From Rickettsiaceae bacterium (lineage in GTDB: Bacteria > Pseudomonadota > Alphaproteobacteria > Rickettsiales > UBA1997): 64,000 nucleotides of DNA. Of the stretch, positions 25,326 through 34,164 are shown piece after piece. The translations under genes were made by a program, and so were the position numbers. The DNA lies in assembly GCA_021323225.1 (NCBI GenBank), contig JAJTCH010000004.1:90553-154552 (forward strand), read 5' to 3'. How positions within the stretch are numbered: the stretch's first letter is position 1; every line of letters starts with the position of its first letter. The notes beneath the pieces are model-generated. The model was not told the origin of the DNA, searched no databases, and worked only from the letters and a program-made list of their open reading frames with translations.

Positions 25326-26336
25326 CTAGCCCTTAGAGCCATTAAGAATAAAATGCTTTTTAACTTCCCAATCAAAAGCACTTTTTATGATGAGATTGAG
25401 ATCATCATATTGCGGCCGGAAAGACAGCTTATTGATCAGATAGCTATTGTCAGCAATTAAAATATCGGGATCACCACCTCTTCTTTTTGCTATTTTTGGA
25501 CTAATGATTTTTCCGGTATTCTTTTCAACTGCGCTGATTATTTGCTTAACTGAAAATCCGTGTTTATAGCCACAATTGAAACTATCATTTGTGCCACCAT
25601 TTATCAGATATTTCATTGCGCGAACATGAATCCAAGATAAATCGCTGACATGAATATAGTCGCGAATGCAGGTGCCGTCGGATGTTGCAAAATCATCACC
25701 GAAAATTTCAAGCTCACTCTTTTTGCCAAGAGCGGTTTGCAAAGCCAAAGGGATGAGATGAGTTTCATTCTCATGACATTCTCCGCTGCGCAAATTTAAA
25801 TCAGCGCCGCAGGCGTTGAAATATCGCAAAGTTACAAAGCGAAAATCATTGTGGAAATTTGAAATATTAGCTAACGCATTTTCAACTGCCAGTTTGGAAA
25901 ACCCATATGAATTGATGGGATTTTTAGCGCAATTTTCTTTGATTGGAATTTGCTCTGCTAGCACATTTCCAAAAACTGCAGCAGTTGAAGAAAACACAAA
26001 ATTAGAGATTTTTTTTAGTAACAAAATCTCCAAAAAACTCAAAGTAGCAATGAGGTTATTTTGGTAAAATTTGATTGGATTAATAACGGACTCAGCAACG
26101 CAGCTAAAAGCCGCCATATGGATCACTCCGTCAAAAGAATATTTATCGACGATTTGAGAGATTTTTTGCTGATCACCAATATGACAGTTTTCAAATATTG
26201 CCCTTTTGTCAATTAAACATTCAAAACCACAGCTCAGGTCATCCACCACCACAACCTCAAAACCATTATCCAACAATTCCAAAACTACATGAGAACCGAT
26301 ATAACCAGCCCCACCCGTCACCAATATTCTTGTCAC
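25326..26336 (-). CDS. galE: UDP-glucose 4-epimerase
   Basis: 336-aa short-chain dehydrogenase that interconverts UDP-glucose and UDP-galactose. It has 'VTGGAGYIGSHVVLELLDNG' for NAD binding, 'SSTAAVFG' with the catalytic Ser/Thr, and the Tyr-x-x-x-Lys pair in 'NSYGFSKLAVE'. 'GDDFATSDGTCIRDYIHV' is specific for GalE. It is the last gene of a seven-gene minus-strand operon and follows a glycosyltransferase by 17 bp. It probably supplies UDP-galactose or a related sugar for the three glycosyltransferases. Confidence 0.92.
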   Translation of the reverse strand: MTRILVTGGAGYIGSHVVLELLDNGFEVVVVDDLSCGFECLIDKRAIFENCHIGDQQKISQIVDKYSFDGVIHMAAFSCVAESVINPIKFYQNNLIATLSFLEILLLKKISNFVFSSTAAVFGNVLAEQIPIKENCAKNPINSYGFSKLAVENALANISNFHNDFRFVTLRYFNACGADLNLRSGECHENETHLIPLALQTALGKKSELEIFGDDFATSDGTCIRDYIHVSDLSWIHVRAMKYLINGGTNDSFNCGYKHGFSVKQIISAVEKNTGKIISPKIAKRRGGDPDILIADNSYLINKLSFRPQYDDLNLIIKSAFDWEVKKHFILNGSKG

Positions 26337-26353
26337 TGTCTTTTAAATCAAGT

Positions 26354-27046
26354 TTAGTTGAGGGTTTGATTTGCGATATTGTTTTTAATCTTTGAACGCA
26401 AAATTGCTGCATAATCTTTATATTCCGTTCCTTTATTTGTTCTTCCAAAATTAGAATTATGGATTCTTCTATTTGATGCAACAAAAGTGAGTCTTTTTAT
26501 CAGAAGCTTGTGTTGATCAATTTTGTTTTTCCATTCTATAATATCCCCAGCCTGTATGTTCTCATCAAACAATCCTATAATGTCAAATACATCTTTTTTC
26601 ATTAGAATCGCACCAGAAAATAATCCAAAATAAGGTTCCAATCTTATTGCAATTTTTTTTCTTTCTTCTTCTGGCAATTCAGGAGAAAAGAAATCTTTCA
26701 ACTGCGTCATTACAACAAATATCTCTTCATTTTCCTCAAATGCTTTAAGCATTTGCGATAAAGCACCTTGATTCATCACATCATCATGATCGTGAAACAT
26801 GATATATTTTCCCTTAGCAACTTTCAGTGCAGTGTTTTTGGAAGCAACAAGCCCTTTGCAGTTTTGATGTGTAAGCACAACACAGCCAAAGCTTTTAGCT
26901 ATCTGTGCGCTATCATCATTGGAACCGTCATCAACTACAATAATTTCCATGTCAACATTCTGCGACTTTATTACGCTTAAAGCTTCTCCAAGATAATTTG
27001 AGCCGTTCTTCACCGGCATGATGATTGAAACTAAAGGAATTTTCAT
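26354..27046 (-). CDS. Family 2 glycosyltransferase
   Basis: 230-aa GT-A fold enzyme. The start 'VSIIMPVKNGSNYLGEAL' and 'MEIIVVDDGSNDDSAQIA' form the nucleotide-sugar site. 'YIMFHDHDDVM' supplies the D-x-D metal motif. The C-terminal half is unlike the other two glycosyltransferases of the operon, so it should use another acceptor or sugar. There is no membrane segment. It follows the preceding glycosyltransferase by 6 bp. Confidence 0.88.
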   Translation of the reverse strand: MKIPLVSIIMPVKNGSNYLGEALSVIKSQNVDMEIIVVDDGSNDDSAQIAKSFGCVVLTHQNCKGLVASKNTALKVAKGKYIMFHDHDDVMNQGALSQMLKAFEENEEIFVVMTQLKDFFSPELPEEERKKIAIRLEPYFGLFSGAILMKKDVFDIIGLFDENIQAGDIIEWKNKIDQHKLLIKRLTFVASNRRIHNSNFGRTNKGTEYKDYAAILRSKIKNNIANQTLN

Positions 27047-27052
27047 AATTTG

Positions 27053-28060
27053 TTATTTTGTTATTCTGGCACGCAATCCTGAGACAATTAGCTCCATGCG
27101 TGATTTGCATTTAATCAAAACTTCTTCAACTCCATTCTTGTCTTTATTTTTTAACAACAAAAATAAATGTGGAGCGGTCTTTGCAAAGATTATTCGCAAA
27201 CCATCACCATTTTGGCATTTTTCAAAAATATCCATGGTAGTTTTGGCGCAAGTTTTCTTCATTTCTTTTTCATCATTCCTGAGCGACAAATAAAAACATG
27301 CCATTAAAAAATGGTGAAAAATAAAATTATAGGCAAGGCTATTGGCGGACAATTTTGCATTTACATTATCTATTACCGTCTCGTAAATGCTCAAAGCAGA
27401 TCTTATTTTTTCTTCTGAGAGTATTTTTGAGTCTCCGCTATCTTCGCGTCTGTAGTAATTATAATAAACATCATTTACTATCTGCAGATTTTTTGCCGCA
27501 ATTACGACTTGATTTAAAAACAAAAGATCTCCGCCCAAAGAATGGTGCGCAGAAAAAGAAATGTTGTTCTCAATTATTAGCGATCTTTTATAAATTGCGG
27601 TCCACCAGTAAGTCAAAAAAAACCACTTACTATCGTCCCCTTCTTGAAGTTGCTTTATGACATGTTTTTTGCCGCTATATTCAATTTCTATTGCCTGCCC
27701 TTTTACTATATCCGTATCTTTTTCTTTCGCCTTGTCATATAATTTTTCGTAAAAATCCGGATCTATTTCGTCATCATTATCAATGAAAGCCAAATATTCT
27801 CCTTTGGCCAAATACAATCCAGCATTTCTGGCCCCTGATTCTCCCTGATTTTTTTCTAAACGCAGAATCGCAAGATTCACATGATTTTTTGAATATTCCT
27901 GAAGTATTTGCGGGCTACCATCACTTGAACAATCATCAATACAGATGATTTCGATATCTTTTAAAGTCTGATGACAAACACTATCCAAACATCTTTTCAG
28001 ATATTGCTCAGCATTATAAACCGGAATTATTACCGAAATTTTAGGAATTTTTGAGGTCAT
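27053..28060 (-). CDS. Family 2 glycosyltransferase
   Basis: 335-aa GT2 enzyme with 'ISVIIPVYNAEQYLKRCLDS' and 'IEIICIDDCSSDGS' at the N-terminus and the D-x-D motif in 'LAFIDNDDEIDP'. It resembles the next gene upstream in its first 120 residues, so the two are probably duplicates that diverged in the acceptor domain. Its start overlaps the end of that gene by 20 bp. Cytosolic, acting on a lipid- or protein-linked acceptor; donor unknown. Confidence 0.9.
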   Translation of the reverse strand: MTSKIPKISVIIPVYNAEQYLKRCLDSVCHQTLKDIEIICIDDCSSDGSPQILQEYSKNHVNLAILRLEKNQGESGARNAGLYLAKGEYLAFIDNDDEIDPDFYEKLYDKAKEKDTDIVKGQAIEIEYSGKKHVIKQLQEGDDSKWFFLTYWWTAIYKRSLIIENNISFSAHHSLGGDLLFLNQVVIAAKNLQIVNDVYYNYYRREDSGDSKILSEEKIRSALSIYETVIDNVNAKLSANSLAYNFIFHHFLMACFYLSLRNDEKEMKKTCAKTTMDIFEKCQNGDGLRIIFAKTAPHLFLLLKNKDKNGVEEVLIKCKSRMELIVSGLRARITK

Positions 28061-29000
28061 GCCTAACTTTGTTTCTTAATTGCTTAATGACTTCTTCTTT
28101 ATGGTCTTTCTTCTTTTTTAGAAAATGGTAGGTTGCGCATTCCTCCTTATATCTGCAACGATTGTAAAGAAGAAACAAGCCACTGGTGGCTTTTGCATTT
28201 ATCTCGTCATTAACATCAATCCTGTTGCACCAGCATAAGACTTGCTCCAGCAAAAAATTAAAAATAATCATGTAATGGACTTTATCGACGCAATATTCAT
28301 CAAGCATATCTATCACTTTACCAACCCCAACAATCAATGAATCGATATGGTTAATGGTAATTTTTTTGCGCGAAGAGGAACCAGGATTCTTAACATAGTA
28401 GTAAAAGACGTCATCAATTACTTCCAATTTCCTATAAAAAACTGCAGCTTTAATGGTGAAATAAGAATCTTCAAAATGGATAAGCCCCTCAAGAAATTTT
28501 GCCGCCTTTTCTTTAATGAAAGATGTTTTGTAAATTGCCGATGTAAAAGAAAAATAAAAATTAGCCTTATGCTGTCTAACATTGTCATTTAAATCAATCC
28601 AAGATTCCTTCTTTGCTGATTTTGTTTTGGGGCAATAAATCATTAAATTTCCCTTCACAGCATCCGCCTCACTTTCTACGGCTTTTTCATAAAGTTTTTC
28701 GTAGAAATTGCAGTCAATAAAATCATCACTATCAACAAACCCCAGATATTGTCCGCAAGCAATTTCCATCCCAATATTGCGGGCTGTTGCCGCACCTTTA
28801 TTTTCCTTTAAATCAACCAGCTTTATCCTTTTGTCATTTTTGGTATATTCCTGCAAAATGGTGAGGCTGTTGTCGCTTGAACAATCATTAACGCAAATAA
28901 TTTCAATATCGCATAATGTTTGCCCGCAAACACTTTCCAAACATTTAGGCAAATATTGCGCCGAGTTATAAACTGGAATGATGACAGAAATTTTTACCAT
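28041..29000 (-). CDS. Family 2 glycosyltransferase
   Basis: 319 aa with 'ISVIIPVYNSAQYLPKCLES' and 'IEIICVNDCSSDNS', and the D-x-D motif in 'YLGFVDSDDFID'. Its ATG abuts the stop of the PqqD-like gene with no gap (TAGATG), which indicates translational coupling. It is paralogous to the following glycosyltransferase. The coupling suggests that the PqqD-like protein or what it binds is linked to the glycosylation steps. Confidence 0.9.
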   Translation of the reverse strand: MVKISVIIPVYNSAQYLPKCLESVCGQTLCDIEIICVNDCSSDNSLTILQEYTKNDKRIKLVDLKENKGAATARNIGMEIACGQYLGFVDSDDFIDCNFYEKLYEKAVESEADAVKGNLMIYCPKTKSAKKESWIDLNDNVRQHKANFYFSFTSAIYKTSFIKEKAAKFLEGLIHFEDSYFTIKAAVFYRKLEVIDDVFYYYVKNPGSSSRKKITINHIDSLIVGVGKVIDMLDEYCVDKVHYMIIFNFLLEQVLCWCNRIDVNDEINAKATSGLFLLYNRCRYKEECATYHFLKKKKDHKEEVIKQLRNKVRHDLKNS

Positions 29001-29477
29001 CTATTCTTCCATTTTCAATTCGCGTCTTGCCACATCTTCCATATCAGGATTTAGCGCCTCAATTTCAGGAGACCAGCCGGTTTCTTCTTTCACTTCATGA
29101 ATCGGATCGGCAAGCAACAATTCTTGCGCATCGTTATATTCATTCACATTCAAATCAAATCCGTCACTCAACATAGCGGCGGCATCAATCTCAATTTCGA
29201 CTTCAAAAATTTCCTCACTTGGAATCACCAATTCTTTTGCAACCAAAATATTAACGAATTCATTAAATCTGTTTTCAATATCTGGTGAAATTTCAGGAAT
29301 TTTTTTTAACTCATTCAAAATATTTTCTGTTGAGGCGCCCTTTATCAAATTTTCAAAAATTGAAGTTCCAAAACCATTCATTCCATAGTAAATCCCGGTT
29401 TCGCCATTGATGATAATTGCAACACCATCAGTGATATCAGCGAACATTTTTTCTTCGTTAAGTTTATAATTGGTCAT
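29001..29477 (-). CDS. PqqD-domain protein with long acidic C-terminal tail
   Basis: 158 aa. Residues 1-85 have the PqqD/RRE winged-helix pattern: a hydrophobic strand pair 'GVAIIINGETGIYYGMN', then 'GTSIFENLIKGAS' and 'FVNILVAKELV'. RRE domains bind leader peptides in RiPP biosynthesis. The remaining 70 residues are strongly acidic, contain few Ser/Thr, and are not part of the fold. They could be a disordered linker or even a substrate segment. The gene sits between the HPr-kinase-like gene and the glycosyltransferases. No radical-SAM, cyclase or lasso enzyme is present, so its partner is unclear. Confidence 0.75.
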   Translation of the reverse strand: MTNYKLNEEKMFADITDGVAIIINGETGIYYGMNGFGTSIFENLIKGASTENILNELKKIPEISPDIENRFNEFVNILVAKELVIPSEEIFEVEIEIDAAAMLSDGFDLNVNEYNDAQELLLADPIHEVKEETGWSPEIEALNPDMEDVARRELKMEE

Positions 29478-29493
29478 ATTTTTATTATTGGTT

Positions 29494-30651
29494 TTAGTTA
29501 ATTTGATTACAGAACTGCCTTAAGCACTCAACATTTGCGCTGATGTTGGAACATAAGTTAATTTGGTAAAATTCAAAATTCCGGATAAAAGACACCAGCT
29601 TTTGAATTGTTTTAATATCGTGTTTATCCTCCATTTGACTTATTGTTGAATGTACCAATTGAGTTATCGCCTGCCCTTTTTTACAAAGAATAATGCTTGG
29701 TTTTTCGTCACTAACAATCTGGGGAAATATGCAGATTTTTACCGGATATTTTTCACGAAAAGTGTCGTGATAAGCTTTGATATCAATCACATATTTATCG
29801 CGGCGGGCATTGTTGGAAACGAACTTTCCCTTTAAATCTCCATAAAGCTCGTTATACATTCTTGGCGATAAAGTGATGATCGAATATATTGGGTAGGAAT
29901 AAAGCTCATCACCTTCCTTTTCTAGCACCAGATAATCATCGGAAACATAATCAAAACCTTGCATCATTGATAAAACGGCCAAGGTTGATTTTCCTCTTTG
30001 CCCTCTGGCACAAAATAAAATTCCTTTATTATTCAAGCCTACAACCGCACCATGAACCAGGTTTGAATTTGGGGTTTTGATTATTTTATTAAAAATTTGG
30101 ACAAAAATATGTCCTTGTTTGATGAATTCTTCAGGATGCAAATCTTTAACACCATAGTAATAAATATTATTTTCCCGGTCATAAGCATTAACGATTCCAC
30201 TGACCGCGCTTATTTTGATGATCGGATTATGTTTTGAATATGAATCGTCAAGAATTTCAAAATGTTTCGTGATGCCATTACCGGCATTTATTTTTACTAG
30301 CAAATTCGTGTTATCGGTAATTTCAAAATTCACATCTTTGGTCTTAAAAATCAGCTGCTGTAAACGCATACGTGATTTGACGTGATTGTCAATAATGGCA
30401 TCGGCAAAATTTTCAATTTCCCTTTCATTCCATAGCACAATTGTTGCGTCACAATTATCAGAAATATCTTTCAGAGTGTAAGATAATTGCTTTTCAATCA
30501 GCGGGATAAAATCTTTGGAATAGCAAACCAACTTGACAGCTCTTGATCCAAGCTGCACATACTTTTGCCACTGCAATTCATTATTTTGCCTGATGTGAGC
30601 ATCTATCTTTTGAAGATAAGAGTTAATTTTTTGATGCTTCTGGCTGCTCAT
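29494..30651 (-). CDS. HPr kinase-related ATPase
   Basis: 385 aa. The C-terminal half is an HprK-like P-loop domain: Walker A 'GQRGKST' (217-223) inside 'GILFCARGQRGKSTLAVL', and 'GFDYVSDDYLVLE' equivalent to the V-x-DD motif of HprK. The N-terminal 190 residues are not the HprK sensor domain. Proteins of this type occur with PqqD-like and NTP_transf_5 proteins in exosortase-linked clusters and in some lasso-peptide clusters, where a homologue phosphorylates the peptide. The gene lies 16 bp before the PqqD gene and 4 bp after the nucleotidyltransferase gene. Its phosphate acceptor is unknown. Confidence 0.8.
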   Translation of the reverse strand: MSSQKHQKINSYLQKIDAHIRQNNELQWQKYVQLGSRAVKLVCYSKDFIPLIEKQLSYTLKDISDNCDATIVLWNEREIENFADAIIDNHVKSRMRLQQLIFKTKDVNFEITDNTNLLVKINAGNGITKHFEILDDSYSKHNPIIKISAVSGIVNAYDRENNIYYYGVKDLHPEEFIKQGHIFVQIFNKIIKTPNSNLVHGAVVGLNNKGILFCARGQRGKSTLAVLSMMQGFDYVSDDYLVLEKEGDELYSYPIYSIITLSPRMYNELYGDLKGKFVSNNARRDKYVIDIKAYHDTFREKYPVKICIFPQIVSDEKPSIILCKKGQAITQLVHSTISQMEDKHDIKTIQKLVSFIRNFEFYQINLCSNISANVECLRQFCNQIN

Positions 30652-30655
30652 TTTG

Positions 30656-31825
30656 TCAAACTCTTCTTGGTTCTTTACTGCTTAGCATCAGAAAAATTTT
30701 GATCAAAAAATAGCTCTTGCGAACCATTCTTTTGAGCACAAAATATTTTGGTTTTTTGATCAGATAATCTTTCATGATTTTCCAACTTTTTAGCGCATCT
30801 CTTATTTTCAACTTTTTGGAACAGAGTTTAAGGTCGTTAAAGTAGAAGCGATAAAACATTATACGGTCGCAATATCTGGTAAATTTTTTGTTGATTCTGT
30901 CATGTTTTAGCAGAAATTCCGGCAAGATTCCCGGGGTGACCTTATTGATAAATTTTATAGCTAAAAGAGCCTGCACATAAGTCTTGGTTTTTGCTATATT
31001 TTCTACCACCAAATTCCAGTTAAAATCTGGCTTTGCAGTGCTTAAATATTTGAAATCAAACAGGTAATATAAAATTCCTCCGATACTGGTTTTTTGATGT
31101 AAATTTCGAGCCAAATTAATTATTCCCAAAAACAGCAGATCTTCAAAACATGGCACAAAAACTTCCACTCCAAATACTTTTTCTTTTGTAGCGCGAGCAA
31201 ATAAATCTTTTAAAAATATTTTGTCGTAATCAGTTTCAAGATAGATATAGCGGTGAAGATCGACTATTCCTTCCACCAGACCTGGCAGATGCAAATCAAC
31301 AGCGTGAATGCCAGGAAATTCCTCATAAACATAGCCCAAATTTTTAGCAATTTCACAGGCTCTTAAAAATTCCGATTCTTCTGGCACTAAAATATCAATA
31401 TCCCCCATTGGACGTGAAAGTTCGGGGCGAATATGTTTCATTGCCCCACCTTTAAGAATCATGGGAAAAATATTTTGCTGATTTAGAGCCCTGACAATTT
31501 TTGCGTAATGAGAGATAAGTTTTAAATTGTGGAAACGGTGATATTTCAGCAAACCTTCCAATCTTGGTTTTTCATAGATGGAAAATTTCAAATCCGGATT
31601 TGTCCTCATGATATAAGAAAGAAGTAGGGATTTTCTTTCCCCGAATTTCTCAATATCCCAATATTTTAAAAACTCATCTAGCTGCGATTGCTCAATTTCT
31701 TTTGCAAAAGCCAAATCAAGCAATTTTTGGTCTTCTGTGGAAACTAATTCATTATAAAGAACTTCAATTATTGAATTCGCAGCATCTGGCGTGTAGTTTT
31801 TTATGATATCCGTTATACCAATCAT
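30656..31825 (-). CDS. NTP_transf_5 nucleotidyltransferase-like protein
   Basis: 389 aa, first gene of the minus-strand operon. The nucleotidyltransferase core is visible as 'FPMILKGGAMKHI' followed by 'SRPMGDIDILVPEESEF', giving the metal-binding D-x-D. 'IHAVDLHLPGLVEGIVDLHR' provides the third acidic residue region. This matches the 'uncharacterised nucleotidyltransferase' family that accompanies HprK-related kinases and PqqD proteins. It may transfer a nucleotide or activate a sugar or peptide; no substrate is known. An upstream promoter should lie in 31,826-31,980. Confidence 0.8.
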   Translation of the reverse strand: MIGITDIIKNYTPDAANSIIEVLYNELVSTEDQKLLDLAFAKEIEQSQLDEFLKYWDIEKFGERKSLLLSYIMRTNPDLKFSIYEKPRLEGLLKYHRFHNLKLISHYAKIVRALNQQNIFPMILKGGAMKHIRPELSRPMGDIDILVPEESEFLRACEIAKNLGYVYEEFPGIHAVDLHLPGLVEGIVDLHRYIYLETDYDKIFLKDLFARATKEKVFGVEVFVPCFEDLLFLGIINLARNLHQKTSIGGILYYLFDFKYLSTAKPDFNWNLVVENIAKTKTYVQALLAIKFINKVTPGILPEFLLKHDRINKKFTRYCDRIMFYRFYFNDLKLCSKKLKIRDALKSWKIMKDYLIKKPKYFVLKRMVRKSYFLIKIFLMLSSKEPRRV

Positions 31826-32241
31826 TTATCTCTTCTGAAAAAAACGCAGATTGAAAACAAGATAGCAATTAAAAACAACGTTGTTTCTGCACATTATGTC
31901 TACAATCTGTTGAAAAATTCCCAAAAAGACACAATTGTAAAAAGAAGTAATGACAAAAGTTTGGATTTAATTAAAAGATGACAAACATGTTATGCCATCA
32001 AGAATACAAGAGAGCTTAAAGAGTTAGTTGCAAATACCACATCTAAAGATTTCAATCAAACTTTGGTAAGCTCTCCACATTGCTTTCATCAATCTTTAAG
32101 CTTCTAAAGTTGCTGAGGTTATGAGTTATGGAATATGACGAATCTTATATTATGATTTTGAAGATGGCTTGTTACCTTAAGCATAAAGCATGATTTAAAA
32201 CCACGCTATCAGGAAAATTCCAGAATAATCAAATCAATCTA
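31826..32241. other. Intergenic region between divergent operons
   Basis: About 415 bp that must hold promoters for both sides. It also contains the DUF72 fragment listed separately. Nothing else could be supported. Confidence 0.4.
31978..32037 (+). pseudogene. Fragment of a DUF72 C-terminus
   Basis: Reads 'CYAIKNTRELKELVANT', matching 'AYAIKNARELEELIENH' at the end of the intact DUF72 protein 6.7 kb upstream. DNA similarity extends over roughly 60 bp. The rest of this second copy is gone, so it is a scar of a duplication or of a lost paralogue. Confidence 0.65.
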
Positions 32242-33348
32242 ATGAAAAAAATCCTGATTCTTGGCGGCTACGGCAATTTTGGAAACCGCATTGCAACTGC
32301 CTTGGCAAAGGCTAATATCGCCATTATTATTGCCGGGAGAGATCAAAATAAAGCTAAAAAACTGGCGCAAAATTTAACAAGAATCTATCCGAATTCTCAT
32401 ATCGAAATTGCAATTTTTGATGTGAAAAAAGAATTGGCAGAGCAGTTAAAAAAATTGAATCCAACACTGGTAATAAACACTGCCGGCCCTTTCCAAAACA
32501 GCGATTACAATATTGCAGAAATTTGTATTGGGTATGCAATTCATTACATCGATTTAGCTGACGGAAGAGATTTTGTTTGCGGAATTTCCAAGCTTGATGA
32601 AAAAGCTAAACAAGCTCAAACACTTGTAATAAGTGGCGCGAGCACAGTTCCCTGTTTAAGCTCAGCAGTTTTAGAAAAATATAAAAATGAATTCTCAGAA
32701 ATTGATTCTTTGGTTTTTGGAATAAGCCCCGGGCAAAAATCCCATCGCGGTTTAGCAACCACCAAAGCAATTTTAACTTATGTTGGAAAGTCTATAAAAC
32801 CATGCGCAGGAAGCAACGAAACAAAATATGGTTGGCAAGATTTATATCGCATAGAATATCCCGCCCTTGGAAAAAGATGGATGGCAAATTGCGATATTCC
32901 CGATCTCGATCTTCTCCCGCAGCGCTATAATATAAAATCCATCAGCTTCGTCGCCGGCATGGAAAGCGGATTACTGCATTTAGGAATCTGGCTTTTTTCA
33001 TGGCTGGTAAGAATTGGCCTGCCAATAAATTTACCAAAACACGCAGAATTTCTTTTAAAAATAAGCCATTATTTTGATTATCTAGGCAGTGCAAATGGCG
33101 GCATGCATGTGATAATTAAAGGCCAAGATAAAAACCAAAAAGCCAAAACCGTGAAATGGTTTATCATCGCCAAAAATGGCGACGGTCCACAAATCCCAAC
33201 AATTCCAGCAATTATTTTAGCCAAAAAAATCCTTTCAAACCAAATTGAAGAAAGAGGTGCCATGCCTTGTTTGGCAATGATAACTCTAGATGAATATATG
33301 GACGAACTTAAAGAATTTGAAGTGAAGCAATATTGCTTTATGGATTAA
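32242..33348 (+). CDS. Saccharopine dehydrogenase-like NAD(P)-binding protein
   Basis: 368 aa. The Rossmann motif 'ILILGGYGNFGNRIATALAK' binds NAD(P), and 'LVINTAGPFQNSDYNIAEIC' with 'HYIDLADGRDFV' are hallmarks of the saccharopine-dehydrogenase-like oxidoreductases. Two hydrophobic stretches in the second half ('LLHLGIWLFSWLVRIGLP') suggest membrane contact. In other genomes this type is often found with DCC/DUF4166 proteins, and such a fusion lies at 37.8-38.8 kb. The substrate is unknown. A partial copy of its 5' end lies at 39,124-39,160. Confidence 0.8.
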   Translation: MKKILILGGYGNFGNRIATALAKANIAIIIAGRDQNKAKKLAQNLTRIYPNSHIEIAIFDVKKELAEQLKKLNPTLVINTAGPFQNSDYNIAEICIGYAIHYIDLADGRDFVCGISKLDEKAKQAQTLVISGASTVPCLSSAVLEKYKNEFSEIDSLVFGISPGQKSHRGLATTKAILTYVGKSIKPCAGSNETKYGWQDLYRIEYPALGKRWMANCDIPDLDLLPQRYNIKSISFVAGMESGLLHLGIWLFSWLVRIGLPINLPKHAEFLLKISHYFDYLGSANGGMHVIIKGQDKNQKAKTVKWFIIAKNGDGPQIPTIPAIILAKKILSNQIEERGAMPCLAMITLDEYMDELKEFEVKQYCFMD

Positions 33349-33495
33349 AATTTCTTTATTGCATTGGTTTCTAACCCACTGGAAAAAGCCCGTAAGTTTT
33401 CTTGATTTTCAATAACTCTGAGATCGGTCTGGTTAATCAATATTGATAATTTATGGAAGCAAAGAGTTGAATTAGAAATTAAATTTCTAAATCAA

Positions 33496-34164
33496 ATGAC
33501 CAACTCTGATTTAATCCACAAAGAATATATTGATTACATAAAAAACTCTAACTTTCCTTGCGTTGCCGCAAAAACTGCCTTGCGCTTGGATCGCTTAAAA
33601 TGCCTAGTTGTACAAGATATGAGAAGTGATGAGGAAAATGAGAAGATACTGGGCTTCATTTATGATTTTATAAAATTTTACCGCAGTCGTGAGGAAATTT
33701 TTCATTCACTTGCCATAATTTTTGAAAAGCCTGATTTAGAAAATGCTGAGCAATTTGAAAAATTAATTTGGCAAAAATTGCAGGCCTTATCACGGCTTGA
33801 TGCGAAAAATTTTAAATATGATTGTCGTGTTGATGCCGATCCGCATTCAGAAAAATTCAGTTTCAGCTTAGGTGAAGAAGCGTTTTTTGTGGTTGGGCTG
33901 CAACCTCACAGTTCAAGACTGGCAAGACGCTTTAAATATCCCGCCTTAGTCTTTAATCCTCATGATCAATTTGAAAAATTGCGTGAAAAAAATTGTTTTG
34001 AAAGAATTAAAGCCACAGTCCGTTTTCGTGACAAAAAATTTTTCGGCAGCATAAATCCGATGTTAGAAGATTATGGAAATTCATCGGAAGTTATGCAATA
34101 TTCTGGCAAGAAATATGATTCCAACTGGAAATGTCCGCTAAGAATTTTTCATGCAAAAAACTAA
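33496..34164 (+). CDS. YqcI/YcgG-type heme-oxygenase-like protein (GntA family)
   Basis: 222 aa. 'FPCVAAKTALRLDRLKCLVV' near the N-terminus and 'GEEAFFVVGLQPHSSRLARR' with 'ALVFNPHDQFEKLR' are characteristic of the family that includes the heme-dependent N-hydroxylase of guanitoxin synthesis. It overlaps the next gene by 14 bp, so the two proteins are coupled. The likely chemistry is oxidation of a guanidine or amino group. The actual substrate is not known. Confidence 0.8.
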   Translation: MTNSDLIHKEYIDYIKNSNFPCVAAKTALRLDRLKCLVVQDMRSDEENEKILGFIYDFIKFYRSREEIFHSLAIIFEKPDLENAEQFEKLIWQKLQALSRLDAKNFKYDCRVDADPHSEKFSFSLGEEAFFVVGLQPHSSRLARRFKYPALVFNPHDQFEKLREKNCFERIKATVRFRDKKFFGSINPMLEDYGNSSEVMQYSGKKYDSNWKCPLRIFHAKN

